Shown one piece after another: positions 12,901 through 21,317 of a stretch of 54,053 nt of DNA. Below the pieces are notes generated by a model, which searched no databases, was not told the origin of the DNA, and worked only from the letters and a program-made list of their open reading frames with translations. This stretch comes from Cymbomonas tetramitiformis (lineage: Eukaryota; Chlorophyta; Pyramimonadophyceae; Pyramimonadales; Pyramimonadaceae): positions 1 through 54,053 of the forward strand of contig LGRX02003744.1 in the NCBI GenBank assembly GCA_001247695.2, written 5' to 3'. Within the stretch, counting starts at the first letter, position 1; each line of letters begins with the position of its first letter. Made by a program: the position numbers and the translations under genes.

Positions 12901-14017
12901 AATGCCGTATCACGACGACGATATCAAGGAAACCTGCCCTCGCAAAGCGCAAACAACACGAGATTCGTCTACGGCACATGTCAGTGCGCACCGCGCGGAG
13001 GTTGTCACATCTCAGCCCACCATCCACGGCTTTCATTCTGCCAGTCGACGTGACGCTAATCACCGAACCTTGTCATCCGGCACCACCAAAGGTATACACG
13101 ATATTGCCCACTCTCTTGAAGCTCATCGTTAAAATTTGGCTCCGATAATTTGTGGCCTTTGGGAGCTCTATATATTTTCTAACCCTATCCGTCTAACCAT
13201 ATAGGCCGCAACGACCAAAATTAGGTCTAAGCAAGCGAAGAAGACGCGAGTTGCCACGACGACGCGGCCGCCACCCGATCTTACGGGCATTGATGGTCAA
13301 TTACATGTTTTGCACCACACCTTCAAAAATATATTGGGTGATGGTAACTGTTTATTCTACGCGGTGGCTTTTGCGGCGGGCTTGACCGATAGAGGAGACG
13401 ATGTCCAGAAAGCAAGCTTTTTGCGGCGTGCCGCCGCAGGCATCTTATCGTCCGCCATTGGCCAAGTTTGGCGAATCGCGCCGGGAATGCAGGATACTAT
13501 GGAAGAGTGGAGTGATCTTGTGGCCCGAGTTCAAAATGACCAACCCAATGCCACAGGGGTTTACACTTACGGCGGTGATTATACTACTATACGCCTTCCT
13601 TGTATTTCGAGTCTATATATGCATCTCTCTTTTTGCTAGCACCACTCCGTGTTTGATTTTTTTGTGCCGATCGCAGGGGACTTCGCCATAAAGGCTTTGG
13701 CCGTTCATTTCAAACGGGATATATATTGCTTGCAACCAACCACTTATGCCCCGGATGGCACCGTCCAACAGCGCTCAGATACCAAACTTTTTCATGCCGA
13801 TCCGAATCATCTTCCCGTTTTCTCCATGCACACCACACGAGATGGGAGACAAATACCGCATCATAATGCGTACGCGCTTATTCCTTTCGGCATTGCCAGG
13901 CAGACATTGTCAACTATAATGGCCGATCGCATGGATTCCTCGAAGCCGATATTGATTTCTCACAATGGCAGGATTGATAGGGGCGCCCATTACAGCAGCT
14001 CGTATATTTCTAGATAG
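6961..14017 (+). CDS. Helitron Rep-helicase-OTU protein, five spliced exons
   Basis: Replicative transposition enzyme of the Helitron. Exons: 6961-8685, 8759-11203, 11310-13091, 13205-13574, 13677-14017; each intron is GT..AG and each junction keeps phase. Exon 1 has an AT-hook (KRRGRPPSK), then a Cys-rich finger and a DUF6570-like block (LTPIEEALISPI...LSGGQLGYSG). Exon 2 is the Rep endonuclease, with the HUH motif (THAH, bases 9671-9682) and the two catalytic tyrosines in EYATKYATK (10361-10375). Exon 3 is a PIF1-type helicase with GTAGSGKT, IIIDEMSMLG, VGDHGQLPP, TIHKAQGLTLN and VALTRVRR. Exons 4-5 are an OTU cysteine-protease domain: GDGNCLFYAVA (Cys) and HHNAYALIP (His). All key catalytic residues are present and no frame break was seen, so this copy could be autonomous. 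ATG 6961 is chosen; an in-frame ATP-independent alternative start exists at 6895. Confidence 0.9.
8686..8758 (+). other. Helitron intron 1
   Basis: 73 bp, GTGCGA...TTTGACAG. Removing it joins ATC AAC AAG to ATT ATG TTG in phase and bypasses the stop at 8737-8739. Confidence 0.75.
13575..13676 (+). other. Intron splitting the OTU domain
   Basis: 102 bp, GTGATT...GATCGCAG. Splicing restores YGGDFAIKALA, the standard block between the OTU Cys and His motifs. Confidence 0.75.
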
Positions 14018-14356
14018 TAGCGATGCGACATGATTCGTATATTATAGAATATAATTTGGATAGCCGTCCTGAGAATATCGGTGCAAGCCCCCAATAATTC
14101 TAGAATATTCTTGGTTGTAACACCTTGTAATAGAACATTTCTACTTGTAAATCTGAGCATTACGTATTGTGGGGTATTCAACTTCATACATCTGTGCGCA
14201 TTTCAATAAGTAAACCCACCATTCCATGCGTGGGCCCTCGCGAGGGGGGCTCCAACCTCCGGTCTGGATATATTATTTTCCAAGGTAAACGGATTACTAT
14301 GGGAGGCTTATTAATATATCACATGAATTTTGTGTTTTTGGAATACGAAGTGTTTT
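14018..14356. other. Gap between Helitron ORF and retroelement
   Basis: No gene seen. Holds the palindrome CCCTCGCGAGGG (about 14231-14242) with a GGTCTGG soon after, a possible Helitron 3' end, then AT-rich DNA up to the convergent stop of the retroelement ORF. Confidence 0.5.
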
Positions 14357-16543
14357 TTAAGAAAAATCGAATCTAAAAATCCAGACTGCCCACGGGAGTG
14401 GGCCTGCTTCTGACCATCTTCCATTTCTAAGTTGTTGGAAACAGACCTCTCCTGCTTCGGCGATTCTGAACTTTTGTTTGCACAGTTTATTGTACGCAGT
14501 CCACCAGAACCCATCTGGAGAGAAACCATCCCACTGTGGAACAACCACAGAGGCTGACGCTTTCTGTTCTCTAAGATACATCAGGAACGGTCCCATTAAT
14601 GCAAAAGGCGGATTAGCATAACAGTTCAGTCCAGCTAGTGGATAGGCAAAGACATTGGTGCCACAAGCTTCTTTCTCTGGCAGCCTTGAGCAAAATCGCA
14701 TTTTGGGACATCCCCGAACATTAGCCGTTGTTGCGAAGCAGTCGATGTTGTGCCGTTCAAACATCATGTTCAACAGAGGAGAGAACCGTGGCATTAATGA
14801 ATAATGAGACTCTTCATCCGGGACTACAATAGTTCCATCAGGTCCCCTTGAAAAGGAAACCACCTTCAGCTCCAAGTTGTTATCCGCGACAAATCTATAG
14901 AGCTTTTCTGCCAAGTCCTTGCATGCTTTCGCGCCCAGGTTAGACGAGAGGACTCTCGATGAATCCCAGATATTTTTATCCAAGATTATGTCCCAGCGTT
15001 GCGGGACCCGTTCTACTGGGATTTTGAACAAGGCTTCAGAAATCAAAATTGACTGATCCACCGACGAGCAGGTTCTCAAATCTCGATAACACGAAATTTC
15101 ATCTTGGAATTCCCCTGCTCTGATTGATGCCGTGACTTTTGTACCATCGACGTTTGTATCCACGAGTATCGAGCAGTGGGCCTGCTTCCTAAATGCGGAC
15201 ACCTTAATCAGCGACGGCTGGAAGAGTTGACTCAAGTAGAGTTTGAAATGCCTCATCTGCTTACTGTTCAGGAAAAAACTTTTTCTGCAGAATTCGTGCC
15301 TCTTTGCCAGGAAGGCATACAGCTTCCTGCATGCAATAAGGATGCCCGGGGCTGCGATTGACATTGAAACCAACTTTCCTGCCACTCTTTCCAGGTCCCT
15401 GGCCGAAATACTTGACGAAGCTCGCAGGTCCGTTGCCAGGCTCAAGAACTTATCCCATTTTTTCTGCGGGATGAAGAATTCCTGCTTCGCAAGGTCAATA
15501 CCAATGCCTAGCCAGGTGATGGTCAAGGACGGAATGAACTCCGTCTTCTCCAGATGAATAAAATATCCTGCCGCCGTCATGCATGACGAGACAACGAACG
15601 CCGAGATTTTGGCTCTTTCCTGTTTCGTAAGAGTTGAAGCTCCCACTGGGGCCGGCCCCCCGGCATTATCATCAATGTAGTATAAATATGGTATCCCTAG
15701 CCGCCGGATGAATCCCGCGAATTCTCCCGCGAAGGCGCTATAAATGACCGGCGCTAGCTTCCATCCAAAATTGAGAACTGTATAGACGTAATAAACGCCA
15801 TCCCACAGGAAACCCATGTACTGTTGCGACTCCTCTGTAAGCCTCACATGGAAGAATCCGTTCGCTTGGTCCATAATAAATGCCGGATCCCCCACCTCTA
15901 GGATTTGTGGAAGCATTGTCACCGACTCGTAGGTAATAAACGGAATATCCTTACACCAAAGGTTAAGGAATCTTGCATCGTTGAGTTTTCTTGGTTTGGC
16001 TGGCTCCACTCCTACCGGCATAACAAGATGCGGGGGAGAGCATTCCCCTTCTTTGCCCCAGACTCTTATCGCTCCCCACCTGAGCTCGTCCTGTATCTTC
16101 CCAGAGATCCAGGGGATCAAATGATCCGGTATCGCATGATTCTTGAACTGCATCCTCGGGGGTGTTCTTGAGTCGAAACGAGCCCCTTCGTAAGTGCCTG
16201 AAAAATGTTGGAAGAAATCCAAGATGGAGACTCCATTCTTTGCCCATTCTTTGACCAGCAATCCCATCTCTGATGATGTTACCACCGTGTCCCAGAACTG
16301 GGTACACTCATGGATAGTTCCCACCCGGAACTCCCCCGGATCCCTAGCTGGTGCGGAAAGGGGGTCCGGGACCAAATTACCACTGAGGGCATCAATTACT
16401 GAAGGGGCCAAGGTGTCCCGCCCTTGGGCTTCACATGGCCCTAAGGACTGTTGCCTGTCCATCACTTCCCGGGCACTGTCGAATCCTTTTACTGCCATGG
16501 TAATAAATGCAAGCGGGTCTCTCATACTTGTCGTAGCCGGCAT
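14357..16543 (-). CDS. Reverse transcriptase-RNase H with methylase-like tail (DIRS-like)
   Basis: 728 residues. RT motifs: FIMDQANGFFHVRL (first catalytic Asp), LNFGWKLAPVIYSAF, then LYYIDDN (the YxDD active site). A connection and RNase H-like domain follows (LVDTNVDG, ILISEALFK, IILDKNIWD). The tail has IDCFATTANVRGCPKMRF, then NCYANPPFALMGPF, the block typical of DIRS-type elements and often called the DAM-like methylase region. The first residues (MPATTSMRDPL) are probably not the true start: the frame is open upstream and carries the missing end of the RNase H domain (TGDSLANFALDSG), so the two ORFs look like one polyprotein separated by a frameshift. Confidence 0.85.
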   Translation of the reverse strand: MPATTSMRDPLAFITMAVKGFDSAREVMDRQQSLGPCEAQGRDTLAPSVIDALSGNLVPDPLSAPARDPGEFRVGTIHECTQFWDTVVTSSEMGLLVKEWAKNGVSILDFFQHFSGTYEGARFDSRTPPRMQFKNHAIPDHLIPWISGKIQDELRWGAIRVWGKEGECSPPHLVMPVGVEPAKPRKLNDARFLNLWCKDIPFITYESVTMLPQILEVGDPAFIMDQANGFFHVRLTEESQQYMGFLWDGVYYVYTVLNFGWKLAPVIYSAFAGEFAGFIRRLGIPYLYYIDDNAGGPAPVGASTLTKQERAKISAFVVSSCMTAAGYFIHLEKTEFIPSLTITWLGIGIDLAKQEFFIPQKKWDKFLSLATDLRASSSISARDLERVAGKLVSMSIAAPGILIACRKLYAFLAKRHEFCRKSFFLNSKQMRHFKLYLSQLFQPSLIKVSAFRKQAHCSILVDTNVDGTKVTASIRAGEFQDEISCYRDLRTCSSVDQSILISEALFKIPVERVPQRWDIILDKNIWDSSRVLSSNLGAKACKDLAEKLYRFVADNNLELKVVSFSRGPDGTIVVPDEESHYSLMPRFSPLLNMMFERHNIDCFATTANVRGCPKMRFCSRLPEKEACGTNVFAYPLAGLNCYANPPFALMGPFLMYLREQKASASVVVPQWDGFSPDGFWWTAYNKLCKQKFRIAEAGEVCFQQLRNGRWSEAGPLPWAVWIFRFDFS

Positions 16544-17010
16544 GCCAGAATCCAGTGCGAAGTTGGCCAGGCTGTCACCAGTTTATTGTGGTCCCGTGCC
16601 ACATGCTTGAAATTGAAAACATAATCCGGGCGCAAGGCCGTGTGAGCTTTCCCAACGATAAGTAGTCTCTCCAAGTCTTTTGCGATAACGTTACGGGAGC
16701 CCGAGAATGCTGACACCACCAGCTCCGAGTCCCCAACAATTGTTGCTGTGGTCAAGTTCCATTCTATTGCTCTTTGGATTGCAATCACGGCCCCCACGAA
16801 TTCTGCATAATTATTCGTCTTGGATCCAAGGCGCCCGTAGTCCCGGGTCCATTGTTGACCTTGTTCTGAGCAGAGTGCCACCCCGAACGAGGCTTGCCTC
16901 AAATCCGGCGACGCGTTAAAGCGGCATGCACCATCGAAGAAAAGCAATCCCTTCCGTGGGGCTGAGTTTGGCTCGTGTCCCTGTTCGAGACAACAACCAC
17001 ACCAGAGCAC
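16522..17010 (-). CDS. Plant-type RNase H (RVT_3-like) in front of the RT, frame-shifted end
   Basis: 162-residue ORF overlapping the RT ORF by 22 bp. It shows the RNase H core: LLFFDGACRFNAS (Asp), TNNYAEFVGAVIAIQRA (Glu), IVGDSELVVSAFSG (Asp) and HVARDHNK. In the ORF's own frame the end is scrambled (LVTAWPTSHW), but the -1 frame reads TGDSLANFALDSG, which supplies the final Asp and runs straight into the RT ORF. Either a -1 frameshift at AATAAAC (about 16582) makes an RNase H-RT fusion, or this copy has a one-base lesion. An RNase H N-terminal to an RT that already carries its own RNase H is unusual for DIRS elements. Confidence 0.75.
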   Translation of the reverse strand: MLWCGCCLEQGHEPNSAPRKGLLFFDGACRFNASPDLRQASFGVALCSEQGQQWTRDYGRLGSKTNNYAEFVGAVIAIQRAIEWNLTTATIVGDSELVVSAFSGSRNVIAKDLERLLIVGKAHTALRPDYVFNFKHVARDHNKLVTAWPTSHWILACRLRQV

Positions 17011-17289
17011 TCTTCCTTTCAGGAGAAATGCTCCTCGAAAATCGCACCCCGGTCTCTACCGGGCCCCAATCTTGTGGAAAGGGATGGACGATTTTCGAGC
17101 CTGGCCACTTCCGGTGTGCTACTCGTGTAGAGTAACCCACCCGTTGTGGTCAGTACTCTAACCGTCCAGCATCCCCATGTTAAAGGGAGGCTTCTATGAC
17201 GGACGGGACCAGGTGGTCCGTGCAGGCAAGATAATTGGCATTAATTGCCTGTATCCGCGAAGCACTCCAATTTGAGATATGCATCCCAA

Positions 17290-17650
17290 AGTCCGAAACC
17301 CAGTGTTCCGAAGCTGATCACGAAATCTAACGTAGAGCAAAAAAAAAAAAGCAAATCCAAATTATCGAAATCCAGGATCCCGAAGGCTGAAATCTGAAAA
17401 TTTAACGTAGAGCAAAATCAGCGAAATCGAAATTTCGAAAATCTAACGTAGAGCAAAAAAACAAATCCAAAATTCGAAAATCCAGCATCCCGAAGACTGA
17501 AGACTGAAAATCTAACGTAGAGCAAAATCAGCCAAATCGAAATTTCGAAATCTAACGTAGAGCAAAAATACCAAATCCAAAATTCGAAAAATCCAGCATC
17601 CCGAAGACTGAAATATGAAAATCTAACGTAGAGCAAAATCAGCCAAATCG
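17290..17650. repeat. Minisatellite with TAACGTAGAGCAAAA core
   Basis: Core (A)AATCTAACGTAGAGCAAAA recurs seven times, alternating with CCAAATTCGAAAATCCAGC-ATCCCGAAG-type and GCCAAATCGAAATTTCG-type spacers, giving a composite unit of about 107 bp and 3 or more copies. It lies between the gag-like and RNase H ORFs of the retroelement. Confidence 0.85.
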
Positions 17651-18217
17651 ACATGACCCCTGGCATTTCGGGCATTTGGCATTACCATCTGCAGGGGCTC
17701 CCGGTTTTGCAGTAACATGCTTAGTGGCTCCTGATAACGAGGCCTTCTTGGATTGGGTTTTAATGAACATCTGCAATTCTGACTCGTGCGCATCATCCTT
17801 CTCGCACTCTGGAACTGTAGCCCTTATTTGTTGATGTGCAAACAGGGCGATGTGATTGTCCGGCAAGGACGCATCCCTAGTACCTCCTGCCAACTCCCTC
17901 TCGATGAGAGTGGCAAGGGAATACAAGGACTGAGGAGTCTCCGGCTCCCTCGAACTGGCTCCCGGCAAACCAAAAGCAGCTGCCACCTTTCGCATCAGCT
18001 TCGGTATCTCCGGCACCGATTTCCCCGGGGTCAGGCACCAGTCCAACAGCTCGCTTCCCAATCGGTGTGCTTTCAACCAGTTGGAGACCCCCTTGGTCTC
18101 CTCTTGCATGGATCTTTGGAGCACCGAGTCCACGTACGCCTGAATGTCGAATCCCGGCGTCACCGATGATGCCAATCCCAAAGGAGCCTGCTCCCTCATG
18201 CCACCATCCATCTTCAT
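17639..18217 (-). CDS. Gag-like ORF with truncated zinc knuckle
   Basis: 192 residues. The middle part resembles small retroelement gag proteins (helical, SNWLKAHRLGSELLDWCLTPG), and the C-terminus has CPKCQGSCRFG, the start of a zinc finger. The stop lies directly at the border of the TAACGTAGAGCAAAA minisatellite, so the natural C-terminus was probably lost or replaced there. Placed upstream of RNase H-RT on the same strand, it most likely is this element's ORF1. I infer gag from position and the Cys cluster only. Confidence 0.55.
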   Translation of the reverse strand: MKMDGGMREQAPLGLASSVTPGFDIQAYVDSVLQRSMQEETKGVSNWLKAHRLGSELLDWCLTPGKSVPEIPKLMRKVAAAFGLPGASSREPETPQSLYSLATLIERELAGGTRDASLPDNHIALFAHQQIRATVPECEKDDAHESELQMFIKTQSKKASLSGATKHVTAKPGAPADGNAKCPKCQGSCRFG

Positions 18218-18824
18218 TTACTTGAGGTTGAGGAAACACTCACATATCGTCCTTTGCCTCGATACAAACATGCATAATAATGTGTTACAACAGTAGCATC
18301 TTCTCGCCCCCACTCTGATAATGCACGTAATGCAATAATCATAAGGGGTCATAATCTGAGGCAATCACATCACCCTCCCTAATCATTATTTCCAGCATCA
18401 GCTTGTCACGAGCATGCAATTTTTCATCGATCGGATCAAAGAAATTTTCATACCTATCCTCACATCGAACAAAGCAATCATAGTCATCATAAATGCAGTA
18501 CTTATTGTCCAACATCACAGCAACTATTTCGTCATAATTAGAGCAACTTCATCATCATGATAACAGCATTAATTTCAATCCTATTTTCAGCAATCCTCAC
18601 AGCAATTCAAGTTGTAATATAACAAATTCATATTTTCAATATAAACAGATTCATAATTTCAAATAGCATTCATCTCAATTGCAGCAATTATTTATCATCA
18701 TAATAACAACAAACAATTTCGATCCTAATCACAACAATTAATGCCAAAATTTTGAAACAATGCAACAATCAGGAAATTACAACTCTCATGCAAGACTGCC
18801 CTCAGAAAAATAATACAACTATAT
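18218..18824. other. AT-rich low-complexity stretch
   Basis: No gene seen. Irregular TCATCATAAT/AACAACAA/AATTTC-rich DNA. It separates the retroelement from the RING exon; its relation to either is unclear. Confidence 0.5.
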
Positions 18825-19142
18825 CTACCACAGATATGTGAATCTGTCCTCCCCATATGGGAGTTCATCCACAATCAGCACAGATCTACACAATGAACAT
18901 CTGACTACTTTTCTATAGGTCATGGTGAAAACAACATGTATTGCTGCTGGCTGGACCAAGCTGGTCAAATGGTACATTTCATCCAGGCCATCGAAACAGG
19001 CTACATGATAGTGGTGATTGCATGCAGTTGACACACACGGCATTTCTCCTAGCAGGCTGGCTAGGCAAATGGCACAATCATCTCCCACCGTTGGGGCAGT
19101 CAGAGTTCTTGTGAGCACCACTTCATCATCAGCCTCCCGAGC
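18825..19142 (-). CDS. RING-H2 finger exon (probable E3 ubiquitin ligase fragment)
   Basis: Encodes a C3H2C3-type RING: CAIC, then CNHHYHVAC, then CSLC, with about 35 residues between the sixth and seventh ligands, longer than usual. RING-H2 proteins recruit E2 enzymes and transfer ubiquitin. The exon probably begins at 19142 just after TTGATATTGCAG, so upstream exons would lie at higher coordinates, where I could not recognise them. The ORF ends at a natural stop (18825-18827). No transmembrane segment is visible. It could be a C-terminal exon of a host gene. Confidence 0.6.
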   Translation of the reverse strand, partial: AREADDEVVLTRTLTAPTVGDDCAICLASLLGEMPCVSTACNHHYHVACFDGLDEMYHLTSLVQPAAIHVVFTMTYRKVVRCSLCRSVLIVDELPYGEDRFTYLW

Positions 19143-21317
19143 CTGCAATATCAACCAATTTTTGTCAAGAAGGCCCATAACCAGGAGCTTACATCCGACC
19201 AGATATTTTGGAACCAATTGTCCACATAAACAACCCCCACGGGGTACAATGTCCCTCCAAGAGGAGACACCTCACAGATTGAGGATTTCAGACAACAAAA
19301 ACCCCCACGGGGTACATACTCTTCCAAGAAGAGCCTCACTCAGTGTGAGGATAACCAAGTTCTTGTTGTCCCCACGGGACACAAGCAGCATTTTAAATTC
19401 AAACTTTTTAAAGCAAGTCAAACTTTTTAAATTGGCAGGCTACAAACAGCAGCATAAAAGTTTACAAGAACCAAATTTCACCACCTAGGAAGCGCCCACA
19501 AGCCCAGGCACTGCGCTCCTAGATTACTGCAAGGGCCCTAACTAATTACTCTTTGTGACAAGGACGGGGACCGGACTATTCTAAAAGAGGGGAAGAATTC
19601 CTAACTAGTGAAACGGGTTGAACAGGCTGATTAAGTTTGTATCAAACTACAGGGAAGGAGAAGGCCCTAGCAAATTAAACCGAAACGAATTCAAATTTCT
19701 AAAGGAAAAGGAGAGGTCAAGCAGGAGCGCTCGGGCTAGCTACCTGGGCTGGTTGCAGAGGTTCTTGTGCTTGGCTTGCGGGGGGGTCGAGGCCAGAGAA
19801 AAGACCTTGCTCCGCATTCGGGTCCGTGTGCGGGCCGAACCCCGGCGGGTACGGCGGGGTCTGCGCGGCTCCCGGCCGGACGTACAACGGGGACGGGGGC
19901 CGCCGTCTTGGGACAACTGGAGGCGTTTGGTGTCCCGATTCCCGGGACACCAAGTCAGTCGGGACAGAGCTCTACCTCATTGCTCATACGATAAGCATAC
20001 GATAACCGATATGCATTCATGTGCACACGACAGTGAGTGACAGACTGGTTTTTTACCTCAATTAACGTTGCCCCAGCATATTCGATATTGAAGACAGGTA
20101 TCCAGGGAGAGGGCCATTGTTGTCGGACAGGAATGCCCTAATAATGAATAATCCTGGGGAATTAGTGCAGTGCACCAAGTGCTCACTGAGATGTGCTTCG
20201 CAGAGATGGTATGGTCACGCACTTGAAGCGACACCAGAAAAAAAAAACAGGAAGCTAGCAGCGTGGACACTTTGTCTCGCCGGCATCAAGTGGCGCAAGT
20301 CACTCAAGAACAAGACCGTGATCAAGCCGTTTCTGAGGCAGAAGTTGGTGACCGAGGTTGCAAGGCGCGTTAGCTCACAAGTGCAGATCCAGTAACCGAC
20401 GCAACTTGAAAGTCTCGGTAAAGCTCTCTGTTCGTCTGTTGGCTCGGAATAAAGTTTGAAGGGGTCGATTGCTTTCAGTAGCCGAAAGCAGCTTTGACTC
20501 CTGCTTAAACAGTACTCTACCTGAAAACCCTAAGTCACGTTGGTTGTTTGCGCTCCGAGTTCCGCTGTATGCAACAGTCGCATACCCGCATTACGCGTAT
20601 TGGTGTGCGCGATAAGTACAGCCTAGAGGCGACTTTCACAGAAACCGCTTGCAACGAGTCGAAAAACTATTTTCGTGGAATAGTCTCACTCTCTTGTTGC
20701 ATACACACATGCAATGGCGTTGTGTATCGTAATGCTAGATGTAGCCACTTCAGCCCGCCACACTCAATCTGCTGTGACATCAGGATTGGGTTGAACTCCG
20801 CACTCAGGGGTGAGCTTGAGGCACCTGGATGGCGCGCTCGCTTAGGGTATGAGGGGTAAATAGCGCCCCTTCCCTCCACAATCAGTGTGCGGGGCATCAC
20901 ACTGCAAAGGGAGGAAACGGCGCTTGGGCGGTCTTTCCTCTAAGCAGCCTAGGACTGGACTTGTACAGCACAGTCGGCCGAAATTCGAAAGGTTCTCAGG
21001 TCAACACCGTGACTCGTTTGGGGTTGAACGGTTAGGTGTGCCCGTCTACGGAGCGCGCGACGAAAGTTGTTGGGCGTTGGATGTCTCTTCGCGAGTGTTT
21101 TATCATTGAGTGCCGTTTGCGGGAGTCTGCGCATTTACCATCGCAGGGTGTTCATATCTGGTCCCCTTCCGATAAAGTGGTGTCGGTGGTATCAGGCGAC
21201 GCTCGATATGAAGCCGCCCACGATCGACACCGACAGGTGGTGGCTGTGCCGTCACTTCACACCACTGAGCGGTAGCAAGAGAATCCAGCCTGGTTTCAAG
21301 CCAGCAATTAAAGCCAG
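19143..21317. other. Region without recognised gene
   Basis: Holds two imperfect 60-bp tandem copies around CCCCCACGGGGTACA (19227-19290 and 19293-19356) with a partial third, then a GC-rich patch (19.7-19.95 kb) and mixed DNA. Open frames exist (for example 20117-20395, Lys/Arg-rich C-terminus) but show no domain I can name. Undetected upstream exons of the HEAT-repeat gene may lie here. Confidence 0.4.

Larger units (their letters stand above)
5890..14300 (+). mobile_element. Helitron (rolling-circle transposon) with OTU domain; ends approximate
   Basis: The element is defined by its Rep-helicase gene (6961-14017). Outer borders are not proven. On the left, satellite homology stops near 5890, followed by TCCAAACTG, compatible with a 5' TC end after an A. 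On the right, a GC-rich perfect palindrome CCCTCGCGAGGG at about 14231 followed by GGCTCC...GGTCTGG resembles the hairpin plus CTRR 3' end of Helitrons, although the following base is A rather than the expected T. Confidence 0.7.
14357..18217 (-). mobile_element. DIRS-like retroelement (gag-like, RNase H, RT-RNase H-methylase-like), recombinase not found
   Basis: In minus-strand order: gag-like ORF (18217-17639), a spacer with minisatellite (about 17640-17290), RNase H (17010-16522), and RT-RNase H plus methylase-like tail (16543-14357). The RT and tail are of the DIRS/Ngaro kind. DIRS elements normally encode a tyrosine recombinase, and I see none between 14.0 and 18.3 kb, so the element is truncated, decayed or of a variant class. 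Terminal repeats were not recognised. Confidence 0.75.

Noticed and set aside
972..14270. Shared 16-mer CCTCCGGTCTGGATAT at about 972 and 14256, possible second Helitron end
   Set aside because: One 16-base match in 54 kb can arise by chance, and no Helitron-like hairpin precedes the first copy.
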